NCBI GenBank assembly: GCA_017507045.1
Contig: JAFWBP010000009.1
Span: 1 to 54,803, forward strand
Reading direction: 5' to 3'
Length of the DNA: 54,803 nt
Source of the DNA: Clostridia bacterium
GTDB lineage: Bacteria > Bacillota > Clostridia > Christensenellales > Borkfalkiaceae
The notes beneath the pieces are model-generated. The model searched no databases. It was not told where the DNA came from and saw only the letters and a list, made by a program, of their open reading frames with translations. Shown piece by piece: positions 31,387 through 41,071 of this stretch. The position numbers were made by a program, and so were the translations under genes. Numbering within the stretch: position 1 is the stretch's first letter; every line of letters starts with the position of its first letter.

Positions 31387-32667
31387 ATGAAACTGTTCGA
31401 TGCGGAACAATATCGCGGTATGAAGGTATGCATAGCGCTTTCGGGCGGGTTGGATTCGGTATGCCTGCTACATGCCTTTCATTCGATCGCGCACGCGTAT
31501 GATATCGCGCTCCTCGCGTTGCACGTGGAGCACGGCATTCGCGGGGAGGAATCTCTCCGCGACCTTACGTTCTGTGAAGCTCTCTGCAGAGATTGGCAGA
31601 TTCCGCTTTTCGTGGAGCGTGCGAACGTGCCTGCGCTTTCCTTAGAATACAGCCAAGGGATCGAGGAAACGGCGCGCCGCGTGCGCTACGCCGCTTTTGA
31701 GAAAATAATCGCGGAAGGCAGGGCAGACGTCGTAGCAACGGCGCATCATCTTAATGACGTCGCTGAAACGGTGCTCTTTCGTCTTGCACGCGGCACGTCG
31801 GCTGCAGGTATGCGCGCGATCACGCAAAGAGAGGGGATCGTGCGCCCGCTTTTAGCTACCTCGCGTGAAGAGCTTACGAAGTATGCAGAGGAAAATGGGC
31901 TATACCATGTCGAGGATTCAACGAACGAAAACGAGGCTTATGCTCGCAACAAGATCCGCCGCACCGTAATTCCCGCGCTTGAAAGCATCTCCGATCGCGC
32001 GTCCTTGCATATCGCGCGCTTTGCCGCACTTACGGCGGCGGACGATGCATATTTGCAAGAGCTTGCCGCATCCCGGATCGTGCAAAAAAACGGTGAGGCG
32101 TGCGTGCCTGTTGAATTGCCCGAACCGCTTTTTCTGCGCGCTTGCCTTGCGTGCATGAAAGCGTTGGGCGCGCAAAGGGATTATACGGGTGCCAATCTTG
32201 AAGAGGTTGCCCGCCTGCGCAGCCTGCAAAGCGGAAAAAAAGCCTCTCTGCCAAACGGTGTGGAGGCGATTCGCGATCGCGAACACATCGTGTTTTACGG
32301 ATGTGATTCAGTTTCCGAAAAGGAAGCTCCGTTCATAGGCGAAGGCGTTTATTCGGTGGGATCCTTTGCTTTCTCCGTTTCATCGAAGGAAGAAAACGGG
32401 GCGCTCCGCGTTGATCTCGATGCCTTCCCCGAAGGCTGCGTTGTGCGAGCGAGAAGGGAGGGGGATGTATTTACCCCATACCGTGCCCCGAATAAGACGC
32501 TTAAAAAGTTCTTATCCGATAGAAAGATCGCTGCGCGCTTAGGCAGAAAACTTCCGCTGATTGCAAACGGGAGCGAGGTGCTCGCCGTGATAGGCGTGGA
32601 AATTTCGGATAAGGTAAAAGTTACAAATAGCACCGCGCGTGTGGGATATATTCACAACAATTTCTAA
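31387..32667 (+). CDS. tilS: tRNA(Ile)-lysidine synthetase TilS
   Basis: 426 residues from the ATG at 31387; the longer frame from 31306 would begin upstream of the promoter. PP-loop ATP site SGGLDS (19-24), HVEHGIRGEES, TAHHLNDVAETVLFRLARGT and the tRNA-contacting NKIRRTVIPAL are typical, and the C-terminal TilS_C domain (RREGDVFTPYRAPNKTLKKF) is complete. Makes lysidine at C34 of tRNA-Ile2, an essential step for AUA decoding. AAGGAG sits just before the ATG, but by the promoter position it would not be in the mRNA; an internal ATG at 31420 is the alternative start. Precedes hpt, as in Bacillus. Confidence 0.95.
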   Translation: MKLFDAEQYRGMKVCIALSGGLDSVCLLHAFHSIAHAYDIALLALHVEHGIRGEESLRDLTFCEALCRDWQIPLFVERANVPALSLEYSQGIEETARRVRYAAFEKIIAEGRADVVATAHHLNDVAETVLFRLARGTSAAGMRAITQREGIVRPLLATSREELTKYAEENGLYHVEDSTNENEAYARNKIRRTVIPALESISDRASLHIARFAALTAADDAYLQELAASRIVQKNGEACVPVELPEPLFLRACLACMKALGAQRDYTGANLEEVARLRSLQSGKKASLPNGVEAIRDREHIVFYGCDSVSEKEAPFIGEGVYSVGSFAFSVSSKEENGALRVDLDAFPEGCVVRARREGDVFTPYRAPNKTLKKFLSDRKIAARLGRKLPLIANGSEVLAVIGVEISDKVKVTNSTARVGYIHNNF

Positions 32668-32739
32668 AAGCTCCCCGTTGGGGAAGGATCGGCCCACATT
32701 GGGTGAAAAAAGAAATCAAATTATACGGAGGAATAAAAA

Positions 32740-33279
32740 ATGCACAAGGATTGCGAACGCATCATGCTTACGGAGGAGGCGCTGTGCGCCCGCGTTGAGG
32801 AGGTTGCAAAAGAGGTGGATGTACGCTATGCGGAAAAGCGCCCCCTCGTTGTAGGAATTCTAAAGGGGAGCATCATCTTCTATGCCGATTTTATTCGGCA
32901 CCTTTCTTGCCCCGTAGAGCTTGATTTTATGGCGGTTTCATCCTACGGATCGGGCGCAGTTTCCTCGGGCAAGCTCAATATCAAGAAGGATCTCGATAAG
33001 AGTGTTGCCGGGCGCGATGTCATCATCGTGGAGGATATCATCGATAGCGGCTTTACCCTTGCTAATTTGAAAGCGCTTCTTTACGATCGGGGTGCAAATT
33101 CCGTTATCATCGTCACCCTTCTCAATAAAAAGGAGAGAAGAGAATACGATATCGAGCCGGATTATAATTGCTTTGATATCGAGAATGAATTCGTCATCGG
33201 CTACGGGCTCGATTACGATGAGCGCTACCGCAATCTTCCCTATATCGGCATCCTCAAGCGCGAAGTATATGAAAAATAA
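32740..33279 (+). CDS. hpt: Hypoxanthine phosphoribosyltransferase
   Basis: 179 residues, normal length. PRPP-binding loop VIIVEDIIDSGFTL, the VVGILKGSIIFYADFIRHL segment and the YGSG/S-x-GKLNIKKD flexible loop identify a purine salvage enzyme making IMP and GMP from hypoxanthine and guanine. Ribosome site ACGGAGGAA. Sits 72 bases after tilS, the order seen in Bacillus (tilS-hprT-ftsH), but the ftsH that usually follows is absent; a convergent lipoprotein gene is found instead. Confidence 0.96.
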   Translation: MHKDCERIMLTEEALCARVEEVAKEVDVRYAEKRPLVVGILKGSIIFYADFIRHLSCPVELDFMAVSSYGSGAVSSGKLNIKKDLDKSVAGRDVIIVEDIIDSGFTLANLKALLYDRGANSVIIVTLLNKKERREYDIEPDYNCFDIENEFVIGYGLDYDERYRNLPYIGILKREVYEK

Positions 33280-33295
33280 AGGCTATGAAAAAATC

Positions 33296-33324
33296 AGCGC
33301 CCCCGCCGATTCGGCGGGGGCGCT
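33296..33324 (-). terminator. Bidirectional terminator between hpt and lipoprotein gene
   Basis: Stem AGCGCCCCCGCCGA / TTCGGCGGGGGCGCT, practically a perfect palindrome. On the minus strand it is followed by GATTTTTTC, making it a strong terminator there; the plus-strand T tract is weak. Confidence 0.8.
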
Positions 33325-33362
33325 TAAATTACATGAAACTGTGCGTTAAAAAGGGGAGCGCC

Positions 33363-34352
33363 TTATTTATTATTAAAGATCGCTTCCTTGAGGGTGAGGC
33401 GGAAGGTGCCGAGGGCATTGTAGGGAACGGATTTTGCGGAAAGAAGAACGTTGCGATAGGTGTTTGCACCCGAATTCACGCACGCCGCATAAGTGAGTTC
33501 TTGCGAGCGGCCGCTTCGATCTCCGTCGTAGGCGATCGAGAGGGAAACAGCGCTCATCGTTCTCTCCGCCACGGTAGCTTCATTCTCGCCCACTTTCATG
33601 GAGAAGGTTGCCTTATATTCGGGTAAGGGAGAGGGCGCCGTAGAAGTTACGGAAGCCACCTTTTGCATTACGGGGTTAAAAGTATTAAAAGTATAAGCTC
33701 TGCTATAATCCAACCCTCTGAGCGCAAAGAAAATTTGAGCGTCATCGAGGAAGGTTGCATCTTTGCTGATGCGATAGGTGGTAGGCATGTCCGCATCATC
33801 AGTTGCAGTTTGCAGATTATCAAAGGAATACTCTGCGCGTGTGAGATCGGCGTTATAGCTTACCTTATAGCGGAAGCGGCTCAATACGCTCGCCTCGTTT
33901 GCGGTGGTTGCCTCCGGGTTGGGTGCATTGTAGCGCACCTCGCGTTCACTGCGAATGGGGCGCAGATCGGAGGCGGCGGCAAGGAAATAAACCTCGGAGA
34001 TGACGGTATCGGTGAATTCCGCACCGGCCGTGCCGTTCACCGTAAATCTTCCGGTTAGCGAAAGTTCGGTGCGGTAGCGGTAGCCGAGAGGATTGCCTTC
34101 TGCGTAAGTGATATTTTCCGCCACGAGCTCTGTGGTATATGTGCCCGCATATTCCGCGCTGAAGCCATCTGCTTCCTCTGCTTCGAACGATACGTCGTAA
34201 ACGAGCTTTTCCGCGGTGCCGGTGAGGTTTGCGTTGCCGGTATTTGCATACCAATTCGCGGTGATAGGGAGCTTTGCCGTGGAGGCACAAGCCGCCAAAA
34301 ACAGGCAGGGGGCCAAGAGAAGGGCAGCGCCTGCGATCTTTTTGAGCTTCAT
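33363..34352 (-). CDS. Lipoprotein, unknown function
   Basis: 329 residues from the ATG at 34352, which has GGAGAAAG upstream and opens a clean lipoprotein signal (LFLAAC, lipid Cys at about 23); the frame extends upstream to 34394 but without support. The mature part is beta-rich, Thr/Ala-heavy and has no recognised domain; patterns such as VSFEAEEADGFSAEYAGTY and YKVSYNADLTRAEYSFDNL suggest repeated antiparallel strands. A consensus promoter lies directly upstream and a strong terminator downstream, so it is a single-gene unit facing outward from addB. Confidence 0.85.
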   Translation of the reverse strand: MKLKKIAGAALLLAPCLFLAACASTAKLPITANWYANTGNANLTGTAEKLVYDVSFEAEEADGFSAEYAGTYTTELVAENITYAEGNPLGYRYRTELSLTGRFTVNGTAGAEFTDTVISEVYFLAAASDLRPIRSEREVRYNAPNPEATTANEASVLSRFRYKVSYNADLTRAEYSFDNLQTATDDADMPTTYRISKDATFLDDAQIFFALRGLDYSRAYTFNTFNPVMQKVASVTSTAPSPLPEYKATFSMKVGENEATVAERTMSAVSLSIAYDGDRSGRSQELTYAACVNSGANTYRNVLLSAKSVPYNALGTFRLTLKEAIFNNK

Positions 34353-34382
34353 ACTTTCTCCTAATTTGGAAACGTTACCGCT

Positions 34383-34411
34383 ATTATAACACAAAAATTG
34401 CCGTTTGTAAA
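34383..34411 (-). promoter_or_regulatory. Sigma-A promoter of the lipoprotein gene
   Basis: Minus strand TTTACA (34406-34411), 17 bp, TATAAT (34383-34388), 30 bases before the ATG. A plus-strand TATAAT at 34453-34458 probably serves addB, though no good -35 is seen for it. Confidence 0.8.
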
Positions 34412-34487
34412 AATAAATTGCTCAAATGTGAGGAATTTTTTTTGCATTATGATATAATAGAGAAAAAAATTACGGATAGGGATCAGC

Positions 34488-37400
34488 ATGACGAAAATTT
34501 TCGACGCGCCCACGCTTGACGACGCGCTCATAAAACTTTGTGAAGAGATCGCGGAAAACGAAGCGCGAAAGGAGCGCACTCTCGTATTCTGCGAGGATCG
34601 CCTCACCCTTCTTGCCGAACGTGCGATCCTCTCCTTGCGCGGAGGAACGATGCTCACGGAAGTTTCCACCTTCCGTCGTTTTTTGAGCCGTACGGAAAAG
34701 GCCGAGCGGCGCACGATCTCCAAGCAAGGCTCCGTTATGGCGATTGCATCGCTTCTTGCCGGATACAAAGAATCGCTCGGATGCTTTAAAAGGAGCGCCG
34801 CGCAGGCGGTGTACGAAACGATCGCCCAGCTTTCCGCCTCCTGCGTTACGGAAGAACTGCTTACGCGCTGCGCTGATAAGGAGCAAGGCGTGCTTGCGCG
34901 TAAGCTAAGCGATCTTTCCTTCCTGCTCGGGCATTATCAAAACTTCCTCAAAGAGCGTGGGCTTCTCGATGAAAACGGCTATCTTGCGTTGCTTCCCCGG
35001 GCTATCAAAGAGGCGCTTGGGGAAACCAACGTAATCTTTTTTGCCTTTCCCTCCTTCACGCGTCAGGCGCGGGAAGGGGTGCGTGCAGCGATTGAGGGCG
35101 CACGCAGTGTAACGGGGATCTTCCTCTCGGGGGACAAGGAATTCTATACCAAAGAGGCATCGTGCAATTTTAGAAAGGTAGCTGAGGAATGCGGCGAGAT
35201 AAAGCACATGCAAACGGCTTCTTCGTTCTCCGGCGAGGCGCTCCGTATGCAGAAAGCACTTTTCTCATCTGTGGCGGTAGAGCGCGTTAAGGCTAACCAT
35301 GTCCGAATCTTCACTCCGGAAGACGAGGCGGAAGAAATGAGCACGATCGCAGCACTCATTCGCAAATTCACCGCAGAGGGAAAGCGCTATCAAGATATCG
35401 CCGTTCTCGTTGGGGGCAACGAATATTTTCTTGCCGTGAAGAAGGCCTTCACGGCGCACCGTATTCCTTACTATGCCGATGTCAAGCGCCCCTTCTCGGA
35501 GCATCCCTTCTGTGCCTTTGCCCTTTCTGCAATTTTGGCGGCAGGAGACGGTGCTTTTCCGAGCGAGGCGGATGACGTTGCTTCCTCCGCCTATTTCGGC
35601 TCAAGCGATGATTACCGCAATTATCTTCTGCGTTACGCAGCCTTTCGCGGTGGCGTGCGCAAACCGATCAAGAGCGAGGAGGAGCTGGGCGATGCCTACG
35701 GCGACCGAGCGGCGCTTCTCAAGTGCGCAGAGCGCATGCAAGCAATTTTAAAACTCTTCCCCACAGAGGCTACGGGCGTTTCGTATGCTGCAGCGATTCG
35801 AAAGCTGTGGGAGCTCGTAGAGGGGGAGCATGTCACGGAAGAGCTTAAAAAAATGATACCGGAAGAGGAAAAAGCCTTTCTCGATATCACGCCACTTGAG
35901 GGTGTGCTCAAAGAGATGGAGGAGATCGTTGGCGATGAGGTTTTCAAAGCGCGCGAATTTGCGGCGCTTCTAAAAAGCGGACTTGAAGCTCTCACCGTGG
36001 CGATTCTTCCACAGCATGCGGATGCCGTGTTTGTTGGGGATATCACCGATAGCAAGATCTATTGCGCCGATATCCTCTTTTGCGCGGGCCTTACCGATGC
36101 GCTCCCTCGCATTTCGCAGGATACAGCCGTTATCACGGATAGCGAGATCAAACGCCTTACCGATCTGCAGGTGCAAATCGATCCTGAGATCGCCGTTGTC
36201 AACGCACGCGCGCGCGAGGCGCTCGCCCTCAACCTCTGCGCTTTCCGTGAAGACCTGTTTTTGAGCTGCCCTTTAAGCAAGGGCGGTGCGGAAGCGGTGA
36301 AGAGTGAGATCTTCTACGATGTGGAGCGCGCCTTTCAGGTGGCACCCATGCCCGATGTGTTCCCCTACGATTGCGGCGAATTTGCTCCCGCGCTGCTTTC
36401 CTTTTTCCGCCACGCGGATGAATTTGAGGCGGAAAACAGCTCTGCCCGTGCGCGAGAGCTTATCTCGCGCTATTCCTCCATCCGTTATGTATTGCGCTAT
36501 CCCGTGCGAGAAGATTGGCAGGCAACCGATCCTGAAGATCTGCGCGCCCTCCGCGATAAGGCGGAAACATTGGAAGCTGGCGAGCTATGGTTCCGCCGCG
36601 ATATTTCTCCCACCCTGCTCGAAGATTATTTCTCATGCCCCTACAAAAGCTTTGCGATGCGTGCGCTTCGCACGCAGGAGCGTGAGGAGCGTTCTGTGAT
36701 TGGCTCCAACGATGCCGGGCTTTTCGTGCACACAGTTTTAGAGCGCACGGCAAAAAATTTCAACGATTGTGAGAGCGAAGAGGCGTGCAAGGCGGCTGCG
36801 CAAATTACTGCAGAAGCGCTCTTAAAAGAAGCGCGTTTTGCGGCAATTGTAGATACTGATGCAGGTAAATATACCGGTGCGCGCCTGATCGAAGAAGCTG
36901 TTTCCGTTACGGCGGTGGCGTACCGCCAATTGAGAGGTTCTGCCTACCGCGTGCGAGCGGCGGAAACGGAAATATCCCTTCCTGCGCTCAAATTGAAAGG
37001 TAAAACGGATCGTGTGGATGAGAGCGGCGATCTCGTTCGCATTATAGATTATAAAACGGGCAGGATCGAGCACGATGTTGCCGCCTATTACACGGGCAAT
37101 CGCCTCCAGCTCGAGCTGTATCTTCGCGCCGCTTCCGTGGGGAACAGAGCGGCCGGGGCGTTCTACTTCCATGCGGCGGATAATTTCGCTAAGGATGGTG
37201 AGGATAAATTCCGCATGCGAGGCTTTTATTGCAGTGACGAAGAGGTCGTTTTGGGGCTGGATACGGCGCGCCCCAAAAAGAGTGAGATCTTTGAAAACGG
37301 CGGTGAGAAAGGGCTCCCGCGTGAAGATTTTGAAGATTTTCTCGATTACGCTTTACTCGTTTCAGAGGGCGCAGAGCGCGAGATGCGCGCGGGCAATATC

Positions 37401-37550
37401 TCGCCCTCGCCATACGGCGATGCCTGCAGCTTCTGTAAGCTGAAAGGCATGTGCGGATTCACGGCGGAGCCGCGAAGCGAAAAAACGCTCAAGTGCGGTG
37501 AAGTGGTGCAGATCGTGAGAAAAGCAAAGGGCAAGGAGGATGAAGCATGA
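34488..37550 (+). CDS. addB: AddB subunit of helicase-nuclease (RecBCD-like)
   Basis: 1020 residues. The N-terminus is an inactivated helicase-like region without a proper Walker A, as in AddB/RexB. The C-terminal RecB-type nuclease domain has ISPTLLEDYFSCPYKSF, then KGKTDRVD ... RIIDYKTG with the metal-binding Asp and Lys, and the final cysteines CSFCKLKGMCGF. With the first Cys in FSCPY these give the four-cysteine iron-sulfur staple that marks AddB rather than RexB. With AddA it resects double-strand breaks until Chi. The stop codon overlaps the addA ATG by four bases (ATGA). Confidence 0.93.
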   Translation: MTKIFDAPTLDDALIKLCEEIAENEARKERTLVFCEDRLTLLAERAILSLRGGTMLTEVSTFRRFLSRTEKAERRTISKQGSVMAIASLLAGYKESLGCFKRSAAQAVYETIAQLSASCVTEELLTRCADKEQGVLARKLSDLSFLLGHYQNFLKERGLLDENGYLALLPRAIKEALGETNVIFFAFPSFTRQAREGVRAAIEGARSVTGIFLSGDKEFYTKEASCNFRKVAEECGEIKHMQTASSFSGEALRMQKALFSSVAVERVKANHVRIFTPEDEAEEMSTIAALIRKFTAEGKRYQDIAVLVGGNEYFLAVKKAFTAHRIPYYADVKRPFSEHPFCAFALSAILAAGDGAFPSEADDVASSAYFGSSDDYRNYLLRYAAFRGGVRKPIKSEEELGDAYGDRAALLKCAERMQAILKLFPTEATGVSYAAAIRKLWELVEGEHVTEELKKMIPEEEKAFLDITPLEGVLKEMEEIVGDEVFKAREFAALLKSGLEALTVAILPQHADAVFVGDITDSKIYCADILFCAGLTDALPRISQDTAVITDSEIKRLTDLQVQIDPEIAVVNARAREALALNLCAFREDLFLSCPLSKGGAEAVKSEIFYDVERAFQVAPMPDVFPYDCGEFAPALLSFFRHADEFEAENSSARARELISRYSSIRYVLRYPVREDWQATDPEDLRALRDKAETLEAGELWFRRDISPTLLEDYFSCPYKSFAMRALRTQEREERSVIGSNDAGLFVHTVLERTAKNFNDCESEEACKAAAQITAEALLKEARFAAIVDTDAGKYTGARLIEEAVSVTAVAYRQLRGSAYRVRAAETEISLPALKLKGKTDRVDESGDLVRIIDYKTGRIEHDVAAYYTGNRLQLELYLRAASVGNRAAGAFYFHAADNFAKDGEDKFRMRGFYCSDEEVVLGLDTARPKKSEIFENGGEKGLPREDFEDFLDYALLVSEGAEREMRAGNISPSPYGDACSFCKLKGMCGFTAEPRSEKTLKCGEVVQIVRKAKGKEDEA

Positions 37551-40500
37551 AAGAGACGGTTGATCAAGCAAAAGCAATTGCCGCGCGTGGCAAAACGATC
37601 GTTTCCGCCTCCGCCGGAAGCGGAAAAACGCGCGTTATGGTAAAGCGCTATATTCAGCTCGTTGCAAGCGGCGAGGCGAAGGTAGAGAATATGCTTGCCG
37701 TCACTTTTACGAACAAGGCGGCGGCACAAATGCGCGATCGCATTCGAAAAGACCTTCTTGAACAAATAGGGGGGGCGGATAGCACGGCACGCGAGAATCT
37801 GCGCAATGGGTTGCGTGCTCTGCCGCTTGCCGATATCAGCACCATTCATGCCTTCTGTGGGCGCCTCATTCGCACCTATTTCTATCTATTAAATCTCGAT
37901 CCCGCTTTTCGCATCGTGGGCACTGACGACGCAGAAGGCAAGGTGCTTTCTCAACGCGCCATGGATTTAACGTTTGAGGAGGCCTACGGGAAGGGCGAGG
38001 AGGGATTTTCCCGCCTGCTCGCCGTCTATTTCCGCAAGAAAAAGGATGCGCACCTTCGCAAGATGGTGCGGCACATACATACCGCGGCGCGCATCGAGCC
38101 CGATTACCGTTCCACGCTTGAGAAGGTCGCGGCAGGAGAAGAGGATCTCTTCGATCAGGCCTGTGTGATGCTTGCAGAAGAGTATCGCCGCCGCGCAAGG
38201 CGCTTTTTGGTTCAGCTTGAAGGTTTGCGTGAAAAGGTTTCGGGCGCGCCTGAAAGTGCGCGTGAATATTACGGCGCTATTTGGGATGTGGCAAACGCGC
38301 TAAGCTCAGCTTCCGATATCTTTGCCATGCGGGAAGTTTGCGCCTCACACTCCTTCAAAAAGCCGAGAAAAAGTGCAAAGATGGCGCCTGAAACGGCAGA
38401 GCTTCTTTCTGTGCTTCAAGAGCTTGCCACCCGCCTCAAGAGCAGTATCTTTAAGAGCATCAAGGAATTTGATACGCACGAGGCAGAGCTTGCGCGCCAT
38501 ATGAGCGCAAAGGAGCAGGCGCGTACACTTGCCGCGCTCACCTGTGCCTACGATGATAATTTCACCGCCGTAAAGCGTGAGGCTGGCGTGCTCGATTACG
38601 GTGATTTAGAGCAATACGCGTTAAAGCTGATAGGCATGTCTGAGGTAAAGGATTCCATTCACGCGAAATATAAATTCGTTTTCGTAGATGAATATCAGGA
38701 TGTCAACCCCATGCAAGAGCGCATTCTCTTGGAAATAGCGCGAGAGGATGTATTTCTCGTCGGCGATAAAAAGCAGGCGATCTACGGGTTCCGCGGCAGC
38801 AATTCCAAATATTTCACGAAAAAAGTGGAAGAGTTTAAAAGGGAAGGAAACAGCTTGGAGCTCAATGAAAACTTTCGCTCCGCGAACGCCATTCTCAATG
38901 CCACGAACGCCGTGTTTTCCGCTGCGCTTGAAGGTTATGTACCCATGGCGGGAGGCGCCCTCTACCACAACTATCATGGTGAAGTGCACGTTCACAACCT
39001 CCCGAAAGAGAAAGAGAAAAGCGTGGAACGAACCGTATATTCTGTGCGTGAGGCGGCGGCAAATCCTGCCGAAAATGCTATCGCGCGCAAGGTCGCTTCC
39101 ATTGTAGAGGCGGAGTGCGGGAAAAAGGAGGGATGGGGCAAAAAGTGGTTCGATGTTGATATAAAGACGGTAGATGAGCAGGGCATGTCCGTAAAGGGTG
39201 GATTTCGCCCAGTGCGCTACGGCGATATCGCGGTGCTCGTAAGAAAGAATACGAAATCGGCAGGGCCCATCGTGCGTGCGCTTTCCGAGAGAGGAATCCC
39301 CGTTACCACCTCGGCAGAGGTGAATGTTTGCGATTTCTTTGAAGTACGGCTTCTCATTGATTGGCTCTCCTATCTCGATAACGCGGAGCAGGATATTCCC
39401 ATGGCTTCCGCCATGCTTTCGGTAATCGGCGGTTTCACCGATGCCGAACTCGCGCGTATTCGCCTGAAGGTGGAAAAAACGCTTCGTCGGCATGGCCTTT
39501 CTTTTCGCGCGGCATGCAGGGCGTACGTACAAGGCTACCGCGAGGGGAACGATCCGCTCTGCAAAAAACTGGAGCGCTTCTTCGAGTTTTCCGCCCGTTA
39601 CCGTGCGCTTGCTCAGGTACGCACGGCATCCGAGATGATCATGCTTCTGCTCGCAGAGGGGCTGGAGGCACAGATTGCCGCCAAGGGTGCAAGCAAAAGC
39701 CGCCTTGCGCGCGTGCGGCGATTCGTTACGGAAAGCACGGGCTGCAACACCGTGCACGAATTTTTGCGCAGACTTAAGGATTCCGAATACAACGTGGAAT
39801 TTTCGGAAGCGGGCGGGGAGAACGCCGTGCACGTGATCACGATGCATTCCGCAAAGGGGCTGGAGTTCCCCGTCGTCATTCTTGTTGAGCTGGATGGCGA
39901 TTTTACCAGGAACGCCACGATCTTCAATCCGGAAATTGATGAGGTTCGGTGGACGAACGCTTTCCATATCGCTCCCCGTTATTTCGATCTCGAGCGTAAG
40001 GTCTATCAAGATACCGTTATTCGCAGGGCGGCGGCACTTTTTGCAAGGCGCGAAGCCCTGGAGGGGGAGCGCAACCTGCTCTACGTTGCCATGACGCGTG
40101 CCTATTGCCGGTTGCATATGATCTTTGAAGACGGTTGGGAATGCCCCGAGAGCGAGGAAGAAGAGGCACGTTTTTATGCGCCCGACGATGCAAAGCGCCT
40201 TTCCGATTTCGTGCCGCGCATGCGCCTTCCTTCGAGCGCACCTTTCGAGGAAGAAGTAAGGGAGCGCAAAGAAAAGCGCGCGCTTGATTACGTTGCGGAT
40301 GACGCCATTGTGAAAAAGATCGTGCACGCAGGTACGCCGTACCCCTATTTTGCAAGCACGCTCGTGCCCGTTAAAGATTCCGCAACGGGGCTCATGAAAA
40401 AAATCCGAAACTCTGTGTATGAAAGCAAAGGCATGGAAGAAGAGCATACCATGTCTGAAATCGAGGCCGAGGTTTCAGATACGGGTGGGGCGTTTACCGC

Positions 40501-40993
40501 TGAAACGGGCGTAGCATATCACGCCTTTTTGGAGCACGTGAGATTCGGTGAAGATGCGGAAGAAGAGCTTTGCCGCATGCAAAAAGAGCAGCTTCTCAGC
40601 GATAAGCAGATCGCTCTTTTGGATATTGAGCGGCTCAAATCCATTCTCGCAATGCCTGTATTCAGCGGATTGGAGGGGAAAAAGACGTGGCGTGAACAGC
40701 GTTTCCTCGTGAAATTCCCGGCCTGCGAGTTCGCAGAAGCGTATGGTCAAACTGCCGCGCAAGATGAAATCGTATTTCAAGGTGCAATCGATCTTCTCAT
40801 CGAGGAGGGCGAAGGGCGCTACACCGTCGTGGATTACAAATTTTCTTCGCTTTCCGATTGTGAGATCCGCCGCAAGTACGCGATTCAGATGAAACTCTAT
40901 AAAAAAACGGTCGCGAAGGTCATGGAATGCGCGGAATCGTTCGTGCGGGTGCGTATCGTAAATATTGCACGTATTTCAGAGCTTGAAATCTGA
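37547..40993 (+). CDS. addA: AddA subunit, UvrD-like helicase with nuclease domain
   Basis: 1148 residues. Superfamily 1 helicase motifs in order: Walker A SASAGSGKTRVMVKRY near the start, motif Ia LAVTFTNKAA, motif II VDEYQDVNPMQ, motif III GDKKQAIYGFRG, motif V HSAKGLEFPVV and motif VI YVAMTRA. The C-terminal RecB-like nuclease has FQGAIDLLIEE and VVDYKFS. It forms the AddAB repair complex with the gene upstream, with which it is translationally coupled. A 608-codon antisense ORF inside it is a codon-bias shadow. Confidence 0.97.
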   Translation: MKETVDQAKAIAARGKTIVSASAGSGKTRVMVKRYIQLVASGEAKVENMLAVTFTNKAAAQMRDRIRKDLLEQIGGADSTARENLRNGLRALPLADISTIHAFCGRLIRTYFYLLNLDPAFRIVGTDDAEGKVLSQRAMDLTFEEAYGKGEEGFSRLLAVYFRKKKDAHLRKMVRHIHTAARIEPDYRSTLEKVAAGEEDLFDQACVMLAEEYRRRARRFLVQLEGLREKVSGAPESAREYYGAIWDVANALSSASDIFAMREVCASHSFKKPRKSAKMAPETAELLSVLQELATRLKSSIFKSIKEFDTHEAELARHMSAKEQARTLAALTCAYDDNFTAVKREAGVLDYGDLEQYALKLIGMSEVKDSIHAKYKFVFVDEYQDVNPMQERILLEIAREDVFLVGDKKQAIYGFRGSNSKYFTKKVEEFKREGNSLELNENFRSANAILNATNAVFSAALEGYVPMAGGALYHNYHGEVHVHNLPKEKEKSVERTVYSVREAAANPAENAIARKVASIVEAECGKKEGWGKKWFDVDIKTVDEQGMSVKGGFRPVRYGDIAVLVRKNTKSAGPIVRALSERGIPVTTSAEVNVCDFFEVRLLIDWLSYLDNAEQDIPMASAMLSVIGGFTDAELARIRLKVEKTLRRHGLSFRAACRAYVQGYREGNDPLCKKLERFFEFSARYRALAQVRTASEMIMLLLAEGLEAQIAAKGASKSRLARVRRFVTESTGCNTVHEFLRRLKDSEYNVEFSEAGGENAVHVITMHSAKGLEFPVVILVELDGDFTRNATIFNPEIDEVRWTNAFHIAPRYFDLERKVYQDTVIRRAAALFARREALEGERNLLYVAMTRAYCRLHMIFEDGWECPESEEEEARFYAPDDAKRLSDFVPRMRLPSSAPFEEEVRERKEKRALDYVADDAIVKKIVHAGTPYPYFASTLVPVKDSATGLMKKIRNSVYESKGMEEEHTMSEIEAEVSDTGGAFTAETGVAYHAFLEHVRFGEDAEEELCRMQKEQLLSDKQIALLDIERLKSILAMPVFSGLEGKKTWREQRFLVKFPACEFAEAYGQTAAQDEIVFQGAIDLLIEEGEGRYTVVDYKFSSLSDCEIRRKYAIQMKLYKKTVAKVMECAESFVRVRIVNIARISELEI

Positions 40994-41071
40994 CGAAAAT
41001 CGCAAAAACTCGACGAAACTTACGCTTATCCAACAGTGCAATCCGGATAAACCTCATACGGGGGTTTTCGT

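Noticed and set aside
38621..40447. 608-codon minus-strand ORF inside addA
   Set aside because: Antisense shadow created by codon bias; no recognisable domain, and the helicase motifs are on the other strand.
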